DNA from: Magnetospirillum fulvum
GTDB taxonomy: Bacteria; Pseudomonadota; Alphaproteobacteria; Rhodospirillales; Magnetospirillaceae
Length of the DNA: 64,000 nucleotides
NCBI RefSeq assembly: GCF_900108475.1
Contig: NZ_FNWO01000001.1
Location: forward strand, 399,128-463,127
Direction: 5' to 3'
Positions 35,306-43,951 of the stretch are shown piece after piece. The notes beneath the pieces are model-generated. The model was given only the letters and a program-made list of their open reading frames with translations. It ran no database searches and had not been told where the DNA came from. The translations under genes were made by a program, and so were the position numbers. The number at the start of each line of letters is the position of its first letter. Positions within the stretch are counted from its first letter, which is position 1.

Positions 35306-35653
35306 GTCCACCTCCCTTTCGGGGACCGGCCCGTTCTTGGCCGGCTTCTCCAAAAAGGACGCGATCGTCGTTGCATAACCCCAGTGGGCCATAGGCACGT
35401 GCGTGTGCGTCTCTCACCCACTGTATAGCCTCGGCGGGACCGTCATGCAAGTGACATTACCCAGACAGCGGCGATCGCCGTTTGCATACGTCCGATATCC
35501 GAGCTAGGATCGGCACGTCGGACCATATAGCCGCGACCGAAAAACAAATCGCGCTCGACACCGACTTTGTCGGATGATGTCTTATGCCGTGGTTTCACGG
35601 CACGGTTCCGCTCCAATACAGAATCGAACCTCGATCAATTGCGGTAAGCCCCA
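35306..35653. other. structured intergenic DNA between hss leader and receiver gene
   Basis: No convincing gene. Inverted repeats include CCGGCC-n7-GGCCGG (35326-35344) and the perfect palindrome CGGCGATCGCCG (35469-35480). The latter could be a regulator site or one end of a small RNA. Promoters for hss (minus) and the receiver gene (plus) must both lie here. Confidence 0.4.
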
Positions 35654-36088
35654 ATGAACGCTGTGTCCCCCTATCGTGTTCTGGTCGTTGACGACGATGC
35701 GGGGGACGTTGCCCTGGTCTCGCAGGCGATCGGAGAAGGCCCCTTCCCCTGCATTGTCGAACGCGCGCGCGATGGGATCGAAGCGCTGGAACGGCTACGC
35801 CCGCTCGCTGTCGGCGACGATCCCAACATGCCCCATCTGGTGCTGCTCGACATCAATATGCCGCGCAAGGGCGGCATCCAGGTGCTCGAGGAGATCCGCG
35901 CCGATCCGATGCTGAACCATCTCCCCGTCGTAGTGATGTCGACCTCGACCTCGGAATGGGACATCGCCACCGCCTATCGGGCCGGAGCCTGCGGCTACAT
36001 CGCTAAGCCGATGGAAATAGACGATCTGTTTCGGGCGATTCACGGCGTCGAGGCCTATTGGTTCGGCGTGGTGCGGCGGCCAGACTGA
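35654..36088 (+). CDS. stand-alone receiver-domain response regulator (Rcp1 type)
   Basis: A 144-residue single receiver with the acidic pocket D13-D15, phospho-acceptor Asp66 (VLLDINMPRKGG) and conserved Lys in YIAKPMEIDDL. The long loop before Asp66 (RPLAVGDDPNMPHL) is typical of Rcp1-like partners of phytochrome or hybrid kinases. It has no output domain, so it passes phosphate on or binds a target. No kinase adjoins it; the kinase must be encoded elsewhere. The ribosome-binding site (GGTAAG) is weak. Confidence 0.88.
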   Translation: MNAVSPYRVLVVDDDAGDVALVSQAIGEGPFPCIVERARDGIEALERLRPLAVGDDPNMPHLVLLDINMPRKGGIQVLEEIRADPMLNHLPVVVMSTSTSEWDIATAYRAGACGYIAKPMEIDDLFRAIHGVEAYWFGVVRRPD

Positions 36089-36463
36089 CGGCCCATCCCC
36101 ACCCAGACCCAACCCAGCCCAATAGACATATGACCGACTATGCCACTTCGCAGTGGCAGGCTGGGGTGACGAAATTTTGTGGCGTTTCTCCCGTCGTTTT
36201 CGGTTACACATGCCAGCCATGCGGCCGGGGTGCGTTGCACAATGGCTGAATTCGATGGAATTCTGCCACTCTATACTGGTTCACCCTTATGCGGTCAGGG
36301 GTAGGTAGGACTTGAACCGCGCATTTGGGTAGCCTAGGATGCGCCCCGACGTTTTTTTGGGCATGTTTGACAACGTGGCTAAGATTTGAGCATATCCATC
36401 CGTTCCGGAGCGGCGGCACCCGCCCCGGACTCAGGATGTTCGCTGGAGGAGGGCTGAGGTTCT
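36089..36463. other. 375-bp region upstream of the rnf operon
   Basis: No supported gene. A hairpin with arms GCGCAT (36319-36324) and ATGCGC (36339-36344) is followed after 7 nt by a T7 run (36352-36358), which may be a terminator or leader element. GGACTTGAACC (36308-36318) resembles a reversed tRNA T-loop but no T stem forms. The promoter of the rnf operon probably lies here; I found no clear sigma-54 (-24/-12) site. Confidence 0.4.
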
Positions 36464-37465
36464 ATGACCGTCCGTATCAACCGCCGTCGTGCCATCACCG
36501 TGCTGGCTGCCGCCGCCGGCCTGCCGCTGATCTGGCAGGCGAGCCAGGCGCAAGCCGCCCGTCTGATCCGTTGGGAAGGCACCACTCTCGGCGCTCCCTC
36601 GACCATCCAGCTCTATCACACCGATGAAGCCAAGGCCCGCGCCGCCATCGCCGCCGGTCTTGACGAACTCGCCAGGCTGGAATCGATCTTCAGCGTCTAT
36701 CGCGCCGATTCGGCCCTCTCGGCGCTGAACCGCGACGGACGTCTCGACAACGCTCCGGTCGAACTGATCGAAATGCTGACCCACGCCCGCGATCTGGCGA
36801 AGATCAGCGACGGCGTCTACGACCCGACGATCCAGCCGGTGTGGCAGCTGTATTTCAGCCACTTCACCGCCGCCAACCCCGACCCCGCCGGTCCCGCCGC
36901 CGCCGATCTGGCCCAGGCGCTGGCCCTGGTCGATTGGCGCGGCATCGAGATTGATCCGGTCGGCCGCACCATCGTGCTGGCCCGCCCCGGCATGGCGATC
37001 ACGCTGAATTCCGGCGCTCAGGGCTATATCACCGACCGCGTCGCCGACGTGCTGCGGAGCCACGGCTTCGTCAACATGCTGGTCGATATGGGCGAGCCCC
37101 GCGCGCTGTCGACCAAGCCGGACGGCTCGGCCTGGCGGATCGGCATCGCCAACCCGGCCGATCCCACCCGCGCCATCACCGAAATCGACGTCGTCGATAA
37201 GGCGATCTCGACCTCGGGCGGCTATGGTACCCTGTTCGACGATGCCGGCCAGTTCACCCACCTGATCGACACCCGCACCGGCAAGACCGCGCCAGCGATG
37301 GTGGGCGTCTCGGTGATCGCCGACACCGCCACCAAGGCCGACGGGCTGTCGACCGCGCTTCTGCTGGCTCCGGTCGAACGGCGTCAGGAGATTTTGCGTG
37401 CCGCCGGTGGTCTGACGGCGATCTTCGTCACCCCCGACGGCGTCACCGCCACGGTGACGGCCTAA
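36464..37465 (+). CDS. apbE: FAD:protein FMN transferase ApbE (RnfF)
   Basis: A 333-residue periplasmic flavin transferase with an N-terminal twin-arginine-like signal (RRRAITVLAAAAG) ending near AQA. ApbE attaches FMN through phosphodiester bonds to Thr in RnfG and RnfD. LNSGAQGYITDRVAD and ISTSGGYGTLF correspond to the conserved FAD-binding and catalytic segments. GGAGGAGGG precedes the start. It heads the rnf operon, where it belongs functionally, and is separated by 33 bp from rseC. Confidence 0.94.
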   Translation: MTVRINRRRAITVLAAAAGLPLIWQASQAQAARLIRWEGTTLGAPSTIQLYHTDEAKARAAIAAGLDELARLESIFSVYRADSALSALNRDGRLDNAPVELIEMLTHARDLAKISDGVYDPTIQPVWQLYFSHFTAANPDPAGPAAADLAQALALVDWRGIEIDPVGRTIVLARPGMAITLNSGAQGYITDRVADVLRSHGFVNMLVDMGEPRALSTKPDGSAWRIGIANPADPTRAITEIDVVDKAISTSGGYGTLFDDAGQFTHLIDTRTGKTAPAMVGVSVIADTATKADGLSTALLLAPVERRQEILRAAGGLTAIFVTPDGVTATVTA

Positions 37466-37498
37466 AGATAGAAATGGCGTGAAAGGCGGCATGGAGAC

Positions 37499-38011
37499 AT
37501 GAGCCAGGGTCTGGACCGCGCATCGTCGCCCGAAGGCGAAAACACCATCGAGGCTGTGGCCAAGGTGGTGGCCTTCGAACACGGGCTGGCCGTTCTTGAA
37601 CCGGAACCGACCGGATCGTGCAACGGCTGCATGTCTGCGGCGCTGTGCGGCACCAAGACCGGCAACACCTCCCGCCTGCTGGCCAAGCGCTTTACCCTGG
37701 CCGACAGCGCCGGATTGAAGATCGGCGACCGGGTAGTGGTCGGTTTGGGCGGCGGCTCGCTGATGCGGGCCTCGCTCACCGCCTACGCCATTCCGCTGCT
37801 GACGATGCTGGTCACGATGGTCACGATCGACCAGATGGGCGGCGGCGAGACCCGGACCATGGTGGGGGCCTTCGCCGGTCTGGCGGTTGGTATCGGGATC
37901 GCCCGGCTGTCCGCCTCGTACCTTGCCAAAAAGGGGGATCTGTCCCCCCGCTTAATTCGTCGCGCCTACGGCCCCGGCCCGGGCGAAAGCTGCCATACCG
38001 ATCTCGGGTGA
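37499..38011 (+). CDS. rseC: RseC/SoxR-reducing-complex family protein
   Basis: A 170-residue membrane protein of the RseC/MucC family. An N-terminal cysteine cluster (CNGCMSAALCG, about residues 41-51) is followed by two membrane segments (about 90-130). RseC works with the Rsx/Rnf complex in reducing the SoxR sensor in E. coli. Placement between apbE and rnfA supports a role in electron transfer. RBS is GGAGAC. Confidence 0.85.
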   Translation: MSQGLDRASSPEGENTIEAVAKVVAFEHGLAVLEPEPTGSCNGCMSAALCGTKTGNTSRLLAKRFTLADSAGLKIGDRVVVGLGGGSLMRASLTAYAIPLLTMLVTMVTIDQMGGGETRTMVGAFAGLAVGIGIARLSASYLAKKGDLSPRLIRRAYGPGPGESCHTDLG

Positions 38012-38021
38012 GGGATATTCG

Positions 38022-38603
38022 ATGCACGATTTACTGCTGCTGATCGTCGGAGCGGCTCTGGTCAACAACGTAGTGCTGGCCCGCTTCCTGGGCTTGTGCT
38101 CGTTCATGGGTGTGACGACCAAGCAGGAAACCGCCGTCGGCATGAGCTTGGCGACCACCTTCGTCATCACCGTCTCCTGTATGGGCGACTGGGCGGTCGA
38201 ACAATATCTGCTGGAACCTTACGGTGTTGGCTATCTGCGGACCGTCACCTTTATCCTGGTGATCGCCGCCGCGGTGCAGTTCACCGAACTGACCGTCCGC
38301 AAGGTATCGCCGTCGCTGTTCAAGACGCTGGGCATCTATCTGCCGCTGATCACCACCAACTGCGCCGTGCTCGGCCTCGCGCTGCTGCTGGTCGAGGGCA
38401 AGATGAGCTTCATCAACGCCACCCTGTTCGGGTTCGCCTCGGCGTTGGGCTACAGTCTGGTGATGGTGATCTTCGCCGGTCTGCGCGAACGGATTGCGCT
38501 CGCCACCGTGCCCCGCCTGTTCGCCGGCCCGCCGGTCGGATTCATCACCGCCAGCCTGCTCGCCCTTGCCTTCATGGGCTTTTCCGGCATGGCCACCAAC
38601 TAG
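38022..38603 (+). CDS. rnfA: Rnf complex subunit RnfA
   Basis: A 193-residue, six-helix membrane subunit (LLLIVGAALVNNVVLARFLGLC start; TELTVRKVSPSLFKTLGIYLPLITTNCAVLG). RnfA and RnfE are homologous inverted subunits that together hold a membrane-embedded [2Fe-2S] cluster; the conserved Cys lie in GLCSF and TTNCAVLG. It is 10 nt after rseC. Confidence 0.96.
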   Translation: MHDLLLLIVGAALVNNVVLARFLGLCSFMGVTTKQETAVGMSLATTFVITVSCMGDWAVEQYLLEPYGVGYLRTVTFILVIAAAVQFTELTVRKVSPSLFKTLGIYLPLITTNCAVLGLALLLVEGKMSFINATLFGFASALGYSLVMVIFAGLRERIALATVPRLFAGPPVGFITASLLALAFMGFSGMATN

Positions 38604-38615
38604 GGAGATGACACC

Positions 38616-39152
38616 ATGTTGATCGCAGTCGGAGGTCTGGCCGCCATGGGCGTCACCCTCGGTGCCCTCCTCGGCGTTGCCGCCCGTTATCTCGCCGTCG
38701 AAGCCGATCCGTTGGAAGCCGAGCTTCAGGCGATGCTGCCCGGATCGCAATGCGGACAGTGCGGTTATGTCGGCTGTCAGCAGTTCGCCGCCGCTCTGGC
38801 CGAAGGTCACGCTTCGGTCGCCGCCTGCATCCCCGGCGGTCATGCCACTGCCGAGGCCCTGGCCAAGCGGCTGGGTGTCAGCCTCGACGCCTCTGATCAC
38901 GTCGAGACCGGCCCGATGGTCGCGTTCGTCAACGAGGATCTGTGCATCGGCTGCCTGCGCTGCTTCAACGAGTGCGGAACCGATGCGATCGTCGGTGCCG
39001 CCAAGCAGGTGCACACCGTCATCGCCGACGTCTGCCACGCCTGCGGAAAGTGCGTCAAGGCCTGCCCGACCGAAGCGATCGAGATGCGGCCGGTGCTGCC
39101 GACGCTCGCGACGTGGCACTGGGACAAGCCGGGTGCCCACACCGCGCATTAG
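38616..39152 (+). CDS. rnfB: Rnf complex Fe-S subunit RnfB
   Basis: A 178-residue ferredoxin-like subunit with an N-terminal membrane anchor (residues about 1-25), a [4Fe-4S] site QCGQCGYVGCQQF (Cys near 46-54) and two further clusters in CIGCLRCFNEC and CHACGKCVKACP. RnfB accepts electrons from ferredoxin or flavodoxin. Shorter than many RnfB proteins, without extra C-terminal cluster repeats. Confidence 0.96.
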   Translation: MLIAVGGLAAMGVTLGALLGVAARYLAVEADPLEAELQAMLPGSQCGQCGYVGCQQFAAALAEGHASVAACIPGGHATAEALAKRLGVSLDASDHVETGPMVAFVNEDLCIGCLRCFNECGTDAIVGAAKQVHTVIADVCHACGKCVKACPTEAIEMRPVLPTLATWHWDKPGAHTAH

Positions 39153-39192
39153 TCCGTCCGGCCGACCCGATTCGCCTTTGCGGCAAAGTGTT

Positions 39193-39213
39193 CCCCGCGC
39201 CAGCCGCGCGGGG
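39193..39213 (+). promoter_or_regulatory. intercistronic hairpin between rnfB and rnfC
   Basis: CCCCGCGC-cagcc-GCGCGGGG is a perfect 8-bp stem in a 112-bp gap inside the operon. Without a T tract it is not an obvious terminator; it may stabilise or process the transcript so that subunit ratios differ upstream and downstream. Confidence 0.5.
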
Positions 39214-39264
39214 GGCCGATGCCCCAGTCCGATTGTTTTGCAAGCTCTGTAGGAGCGACGGTTC

Positions 39265-40728
39265 ATGAAGTTGTTTCCCATCAAGGGCGGCATTCATCCC
39301 GAATACCGCAAGGAACTGACCAGCGAGAAGCCGATCGTCGCGCTCCCGATCCCGTCGGTTCTTTATCTGCCGGTGCAGCAGCACATGGGGGCCGCCGCCA
39401 GCACGGTGGTCAAAGTTGGGGATGTGGTGCTGAAGGGACAGATGCTGGCCCGCGGCCAGGGCGTCGTTTCCGCCCCGGTCCACGCGCCGACCTCGGGCAA
39501 GATCGTCGAGATCGCCGAGATGACCGCGCCGCATCCGTCGGGTCTGCCGATGCTGACGATCGTGCTGGAAGCCGACGGCAAGGATCAGTGGGCCGACCTG
39601 CCCGCCCCGATCGCCGATCCCTTCGCCGAATCGACCCAGGTGATCCGCGCCCGTGTCGGTGAATCCGGCATCGTCGGGCTGGGTGGGGCGACCTTCCCCT
39701 CGGCGGTCAAGCTGGGCCTTGGCGACAAGAACAAGCTGGAGATTCTCCTGCTGAACGGCGCCGAGTGCGAACCCTACCTCACCTGCGACGACCGGGTGAT
39801 GCGTGAATATGCCGCGGAAGTGATCGACGGTGCCCGGATCATGGCTCACGCCCTGGGCGCGCCCCAGGTGGTGATCGCGATCGAGGACAACAAGCCGCAG
39901 GCGACCGAGGCGATGCGCAAGGCCGCGAGTGCCCAGCCCAACGTCACCATCGTCGGCGTGCCGGTCCAGTATCCGATGGGAGCCGAACGCCACCTGACCC
40001 AGGCGGTGACCGGTCGGGAAACCCCGGCGCGCAAGCTGACCGCCGATGTCGGTGTGGTGGTGCACAATGTCGCCACCGCGCGGGCGATCCATCATGCCGT
40101 CCGCTTCGGCCGCCCGCTGCTGTCGCGGGTGGTCACCGTCAGCGGCCACGGCATCAAGGAACCGAAGAACATCGAAGTGCCGCTGGGCACCCCGATCAAC
40201 GACCTGCTCGGCTTCTGCGGCGGCATCAACGGCCAGATCAAGCGTCTGGTCAGCGGCGGCCCGATGATGGGCCAGCCGATCGTCGATACCGCCGTCCCGG
40301 TGGTCAAGGGCACGTCGGGCGTGCTGGCGCTGACCGGCGACGAAGTCAACGAACGGCCGACCCAGCCCTGCATCCGTTGCGGCACCTGCGTGTCGATCTG
40401 TCCGTGCGGTCTGGTCCCGGTCGAGATGGCGGCGCTGATCCGCAACGAGCGACTGGAAGAAGCCGCCGCGATCGGGCTTCAGGATTGCGTGTCGTGCGGA
40501 TCCTGCTCGTACATCTGCCCCTCCTATGTTCCGCTGGTCCATTACTTCAACTACGCCAAGGGCCGGCTGAATGCGCTTGACCGCGAGCGTCGCAAGACCG
40601 AGCAGACCAAGGCTCTGGTCGAAGCCCGCAACGCCCGTCTGGAGCGGGTCGCCCAGGCCAAGCGCGACGCCGCCGCCCGCGCCAAGGCGCAATCGCAAAA
40701 CTCTGACGTGAACAAGGCAGACGCATGA
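39265..40728 (+). CDS. rnfC: Rnf complex subunit RnfC
   Basis: A 487-residue NADH- and FMN-binding subunit. GLGGATFPSAVKLGLG is the Nqo1-like FMN/NADH motif (near residue 135). Two [4Fe-4S] clusters are in CIRCGTCVSICPCG and CVSCGSCSYICPSY (near 370-420). The alanine/lysine-rich tail is short compared with enterobacterial RsxC, which has long repeats. Start has GGAGCG 9 nt upstream and overlaps rnfD by ATGA at its end. Confidence 0.96.
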   Translation: MKLFPIKGGIHPEYRKELTSEKPIVALPIPSVLYLPVQQHMGAAASTVVKVGDVVLKGQMLARGQGVVSAPVHAPTSGKIVEIAEMTAPHPSGLPMLTIVLEADGKDQWADLPAPIADPFAESTQVIRARVGESGIVGLGGATFPSAVKLGLGDKNKLEILLLNGAECEPYLTCDDRVMREYAAEVIDGARIMAHALGAPQVVIAIEDNKPQATEAMRKAASAQPNVTIVGVPVQYPMGAERHLTQAVTGRETPARKLTADVGVVVHNVATARAIHHAVRFGRPLLSRVVTVSGHGIKEPKNIEVPLGTPINDLLGFCGGINGQIKRLVSGGPMMGQPIVDTAVPVVKGTSGVLALTGDEVNERPTQPCIRCGTCVSICPCGLVPVEMAALIRNERLEEAAAIGLQDCVSCGSCSYICPSYVPLVHYFNYAKGRLNALDRERRKTEQTKALVEARNARLERVAQAKRDAAARAKAQSQNSDVNKADA

Positions 40729-41804
40729 GAATCGCCGTCGATAAGAGCGGACCGTTCACCCACGCTCCCACCAGCGTCTCGCGCACCATGACTCTGGTGC
40801 TGGCGGCGCTGCTCCCCGCTACGCTGTATGATATCTGGCTGTTCGGTTGGCCGGCGGCGTTGATGTTCCTGGTCACCGTGCTGTCCTGCGTCGGGCTCGA
40901 GGCCATGTGCCTGTACCTGTCGAAGCGCCCGGTCGGCCCCACCCTCGCCGATGGCTCGGCGGTTCTGACCGGCTGGTTGCTGGCGATGAGCATGCCGCCG
41001 TGGGCGCCGTGGTGGGTGTGTTTCGTCGCCGCCGTGTTCGCGATCTGCCTCGCCAAGCATGCCTTTGGCGGTCTCGGCCAGAACGTGTTCAACCCGGCGA
41101 TGGTCGGCCGTATCGCGGTGCTGGTGTCGTTCCCGCTCCAGATGACCACCTTTGTCCGTCCCGCCCCGCTGGGCAGCGCCGGATCGCCCGGTCTGATCGA
41201 CAGCATCGGCATCATCTTCGGCCACTCGGCGATGCTGGATTCGCTCAGCGCCGCCTCGGCTCTCGGCTACATCAAGACCGAATTGTCGCGCGGCATTCCG
41301 GTCAGCCAGTCGATCCTGACCGCCCCCGACCTCACCAGCCTGGCGCTCGGCACCCATGCTGGCAGCTTCGGCGAGACCTCGGCGTTCCTGATCCTGCTGG
41401 GTGGCCTGTTCCTGATCGCCAAGCGGGTGATCTCCTGGCACATCCCGGTCGCGGTGATGGGAACCCTGTTCCTGCTCGGCACCGTGTTCAGTGCGATCAA
41501 TCCCGACCGCTTCACGCCGGGAACCTTCCAATTGCTGTCGGGTGCGACGATCCTGGGGGCGTTCTTTATCGCCACCGATTACGTCACCTCGCCGGTGTCG
41601 AAATCGGGCCAGTTGGTCTACGGCTTTGGCATCGGCTTCCTGACCTGGGTCATCCGCACGTTCGCCGGTTATCCCGAAGGCATGGCCTTCGCGGTTCTGC
41701 TGATGAACGCGTTGACCCCGATCATCGACCACCATATTCGCCCGCGCGCCTTTGGCCGTACCCGCAAGGGCGAGCCGCTGCCGTTGAACAGGGGGAATAA
41801 ATGA
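40725..41804 (+). CDS. rnfD: Rnf complex subunit RnfD
   Basis: A 359-residue membrane subunit of the NqrB/RnfD family with several helices. LLSGATILGAFF (near residue 265) holds the S-G-A-T motif whose Thr carries covalent FMN, added by ApbE. FGGLGQNVFNPAMVGR is a conserved loop. It overlaps rnfC and rnfG by 4 nt each. Confidence 0.96.
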   Translation: MRIAVDKSGPFTHAPTSVSRTMTLVLAALLPATLYDIWLFGWPAALMFLVTVLSCVGLEAMCLYLSKRPVGPTLADGSAVLTGWLLAMSMPPWAPWWVCFVAAVFAICLAKHAFGGLGQNVFNPAMVGRIAVLVSFPLQMTTFVRPAPLGSAGSPGLIDSIGIIFGHSAMLDSLSAASALGYIKTELSRGIPVSQSILTAPDLTSLALGTHAGSFGETSAFLILLGGLFLIAKRVISWHIPVAVMGTLFLLGTVFSAINPDRFTPGTFQLLSGATILGAFFIATDYVTSPVSKSGQLVYGFGIGFLTWVIRTFAGYPEGMAFAVLLMNALTPIIDHHIRPRAFGRTRKGEPLPLNRGNK

Positions 41805-42400
41805 GCCGCGCCACCTGGATTCACGCCTCGATCCTGGGGGCGTTCTGCCTGGGCTTCGGAATCGTGCTGGCCGTCACCGACCAGCAGACCAACGACGACA
41901 TCAAGCAGCGCATCCTTGAGGACAAGGAACGCTCGCTGTCTCAGGTGCTGCCGACCGCGATCCACGACAATTCGCCGGTTACCGACACCATCACCCTGAA
42001 GGATGCCAAGGGCGAGGATGTCACCATCTATCGCGCCACCAAGGGCGGACAGGTTACCGGCGTCGCTTATACTATCGTCGGGAGCGGCTATGCCGGTCCG
42101 ATCCGCCTGATGCTGGGCGTCGATGCCGAGGGCAAGGTTCTCGGTGTCCGCGTCATCACCCACAAGGAAACCCCTGGCCTGGGCGACAAGATCCAGGTCG
42201 ATAAGGGCGACTGGATTCTGCGCTTCAACGGGCTGTCGTTCGCCAACACCCCGCTGGAGAAGTGGAAGGTGAAAAAGGACGGCGGTCAATTCGATCAGTT
42301 CTCGGGCGCGACCATCACGCCGCGCGGCGTGGTCGGCGCGATCCGCGAGGGTCTGCATTTCTTTGACGCTCAGAAATCCAAGATGCTGGAGGCCGGTTGA
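41801..42400 (+). CDS. rnfG: Rnf complex subunit RnfG
   Basis: A 199-residue subunit with one N-terminal membrane helix and a periplasmic FMN-binding domain. DQFSGATITPRGVV (near residue 165) contains the SGATxT flavinylation motif, a direct ApbE target. THKETPGLGDKI is the family signature. Overlaps both neighbours by 4 nt. Confidence 0.96.
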   Translation: MSRATWIHASILGAFCLGFGIVLAVTDQQTNDDIKQRILEDKERSLSQVLPTAIHDNSPVTDTITLKDAKGEDVTIYRATKGGQVTGVAYTIVGSGYAGPIRLMLGVDAEGKVLGVRVITHKETPGLGDKIQVDKGDWILRFNGLSFANTPLEKWKVKKDGGQFDQFSGATITPRGVVGAIREGLHFFDAQKSKMLEAG

Positions 42401-43071
42401 TGGCTACGCCCTACAAGACGATCATCAAGGACGGACTGTGGGAAAATAACGGCGTCATCGCCATGCTGTTGGGCATGTGCCCGACCATGGCGGTCACGAC
42501 CAGCGCCACCAACGGCCTTGGCCTCGGCATCGCCACCGCGGTGGTGATGGCCGCCTCCAGCCTGCTGGTTGCGCTGTTCCGTAACACGATCACCCAGGAA
42601 GTCCGTATCCCGGTCTACATCCTGATCATTGCCTCGATGACCACCCTGGTCGATCTGTGCATGAACGCCTGGATGCACGAGATGTACAAGGTGTTGGGCC
42701 TGTTCATCCCGCTGATCGTGTCGAACTGTCTGCCGCTCGCCCGTCTCGAAGCCTTCGCCGCCAAGGAACCGGTCAGCCGCTCCTTCCTGGACGGCCTGTT
42801 CATGGGCATCGGCTTCACCCTGGCGCTGGTGGTGATCGGCGCGATCCGCGAACTGATCGGCAATGGCACCGTTTTCGCCGACGCCGCCCTGCTGCTGGGT
42901 CCGGCGTTCCACTTCATGGAACTGCGTCTGCTGCCCGCCGATAGCGGCGTGCTGCTGGCGATCCTGCCTCCGGGCGGGTTCCTGGTCACCGGGCTGGTTC
43001 TGGTCGCCAAGCGGATGATCGACCTTGCCGCCGGCAAGGAAATCCGCATGGCCGGCGCTCATAGCGTCTAA
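42397..43071 (+). CDS. rnfE: Rnf complex subunit RnfE
   Basis: A 224-residue membrane subunit homologous to RnfA. ENNGVIAMLLGMCPTMAVTTS and LGLFIPLIVSNCLPLARLEAF carry the conserved cysteines for the intramembrane cluster shared with RnfA. It is followed after 11 nt by rnfH with a good ribosome-binding site (AGGAGAAGAG). Confidence 0.96.
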   Translation: MMATPYKTIIKDGLWENNGVIAMLLGMCPTMAVTTSATNGLGLGIATAVVMAASSLLVALFRNTITQEVRIPVYILIIASMTTLVDLCMNAWMHEMYKVLGLFIPLIVSNCLPLARLEAFAAKEPVSRSFLDGLFMGIGFTLALVVIGAIRELIGNGTVFADAALLLGPAFHFMELRLLPADSGVLLAILPPGGFLVTGLVLVAKRMIDLAAGKEIRMAGAHSV

Positions 43072-43082
43072 GGAGAAGAGCG

Positions 43083-43379
43083 ATGAAGGTCGGAGTCGTC
43101 TACGCCACCCCGGCACGTCAATCCTGGCTGACCATCGACGTGCCCGACGGCAGCACCGTCAAGGACGCGATCGAGAAGTCCGGCATCCTGCGCCAGTTCC
43201 CCGAGATCGATCTGGACGCCCAGAAGGTCGGGATCTATGGCAAAGCGACCACCCTTGACGCGGTGGTCGAGGATGGGGCGCGGATCGAGATCTACCGTCA
43301 GATCACCGCCGACCCCAAGACCGTCCGTCGCCGCCCCCGCGAGGGGGCCGCTCCGGCCAACGGGGGGGCGGAAGGATGA
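43083..43379 (+). CDS. rnfH: RnfH family protein
   Basis: A 98-residue beta-grasp protein (UPF0125). VVYATPARQSWLTIDVPDGSTV and DAQKVGIYGKATTLDAVVEDG match RnfH. It is not a membrane subunit; in R. capsulatus rnfH lies in the rnf operon and a homologue in enterics forms a TA-like module with RatA. The presence of two RatA/COQ10-like genes later in the window is notable. It overlaps the next gene by 4 nt. Confidence 0.9.
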   Translation: MKVGVVYATPARQSWLTIDVPDGSTVKDAIEKSGILRQFPEIDLDAQKVGIYGKATTLDAVVEDGARIEIYRQITADPKTVRRRPREGAAPANGGAEG

Positions 43380-43789
43380 GCCTCGGTGACGATCTCTCGA
43401 TCGCCCAGTCGGTCGCCTTCGCGATCCTTCACGCTCAGGATCTCGAGAGCAACAGCGACTGGATCGGCTGGGCCAAAAGCTGGCTGAACGGCGACGACCG
43501 TTCCGCCAGCGCCGCCGCCGCCGCCGCCGACATCGCGGTCAACCCGGCGGCCCGCCATGCCGCCAATGCGGCCCGGCTGTTCGATCTGGCCCAGGCGCTG
43601 CAAACCGAAGCGGCGATGTTGTCGGCCGAAGGTCGCAACGCGGGCTGGACGCTGGACACGGTCGAGAACCGCAACACCGAATGCCTGACCGAGGTCGCCG
43701 AGGCGATCCGACTGGCCGACAGCGAGGGGGCGAAGGGCGGTTCGGCACGGCGTGCCGAATTGCTGGCTTTGGCCGTGCGCCATCACTGA
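43376..43789 (+). CDS. unknown 137-residue protein, last gene of the rnf operon
   Basis: It overlaps rnfH by ATGA and is followed by the operon terminator, so it is cotranscribed with the Rnf complex. The protein is soluble, alpha-helical and alanine-rich (SASAAAAAADIAVNPAARHAA), with no cysteine, signal or membrane segment. I recognise no domain. It could be an assembly or regulatory factor for Rnf or for nitrogenase electron supply; that is inference from position only. Confidence 0.7.
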   Translation: MSLGDDLSIAQSVAFAILHAQDLESNSDWIGWAKSWLNGDDRSASAAAAAADIAVNPAARHAANAARLFDLAQALQTEAAMLSAEGRNAGWTLDTVENRNTECLTEVAEAIRLADSEGAKGGSARRAELLALAVRHH

Positions 43790-43821
43790 TCGCGGACAGG
43801 CCGGTTCCACACTGATCATAT

Positions 43822-43858
43822 AAGCCGTCGGGTCGACTCTTCGCCCCGACGGCTTTAT
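43822..43858 (+). terminator. rho-independent terminator of the rnf operon
   Basis: AAGCCGTCGGG and CCCGACGGCTT form a perfect 11-bp stem with a 12-nt loop, followed by TATCATTT. It starts 32 nt after the last rnf-operon gene. Confidence 0.78.
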
Positions 43859-43951
43859 CATTTCCCACCCCGCTTGCCGTGATACCGGATCGGGGGCCTT
43901 GGGCAGGCCGAACACCAGGGTCCGGCGGGAACCGACACGACGAGGTATCTT

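Noticed and set aside
35623-35635. Second T-loop-like GGTTCGATTC on the minus strand
   Set aside because: No T stem or acceptor stem can be folded around it.
36308-36318. tRNA T-loop-like sequence (reverse of GGTTCAAGTCC)
   Set aside because: Neighbouring bases do not form a T stem, acceptor stem or anticodon arm.
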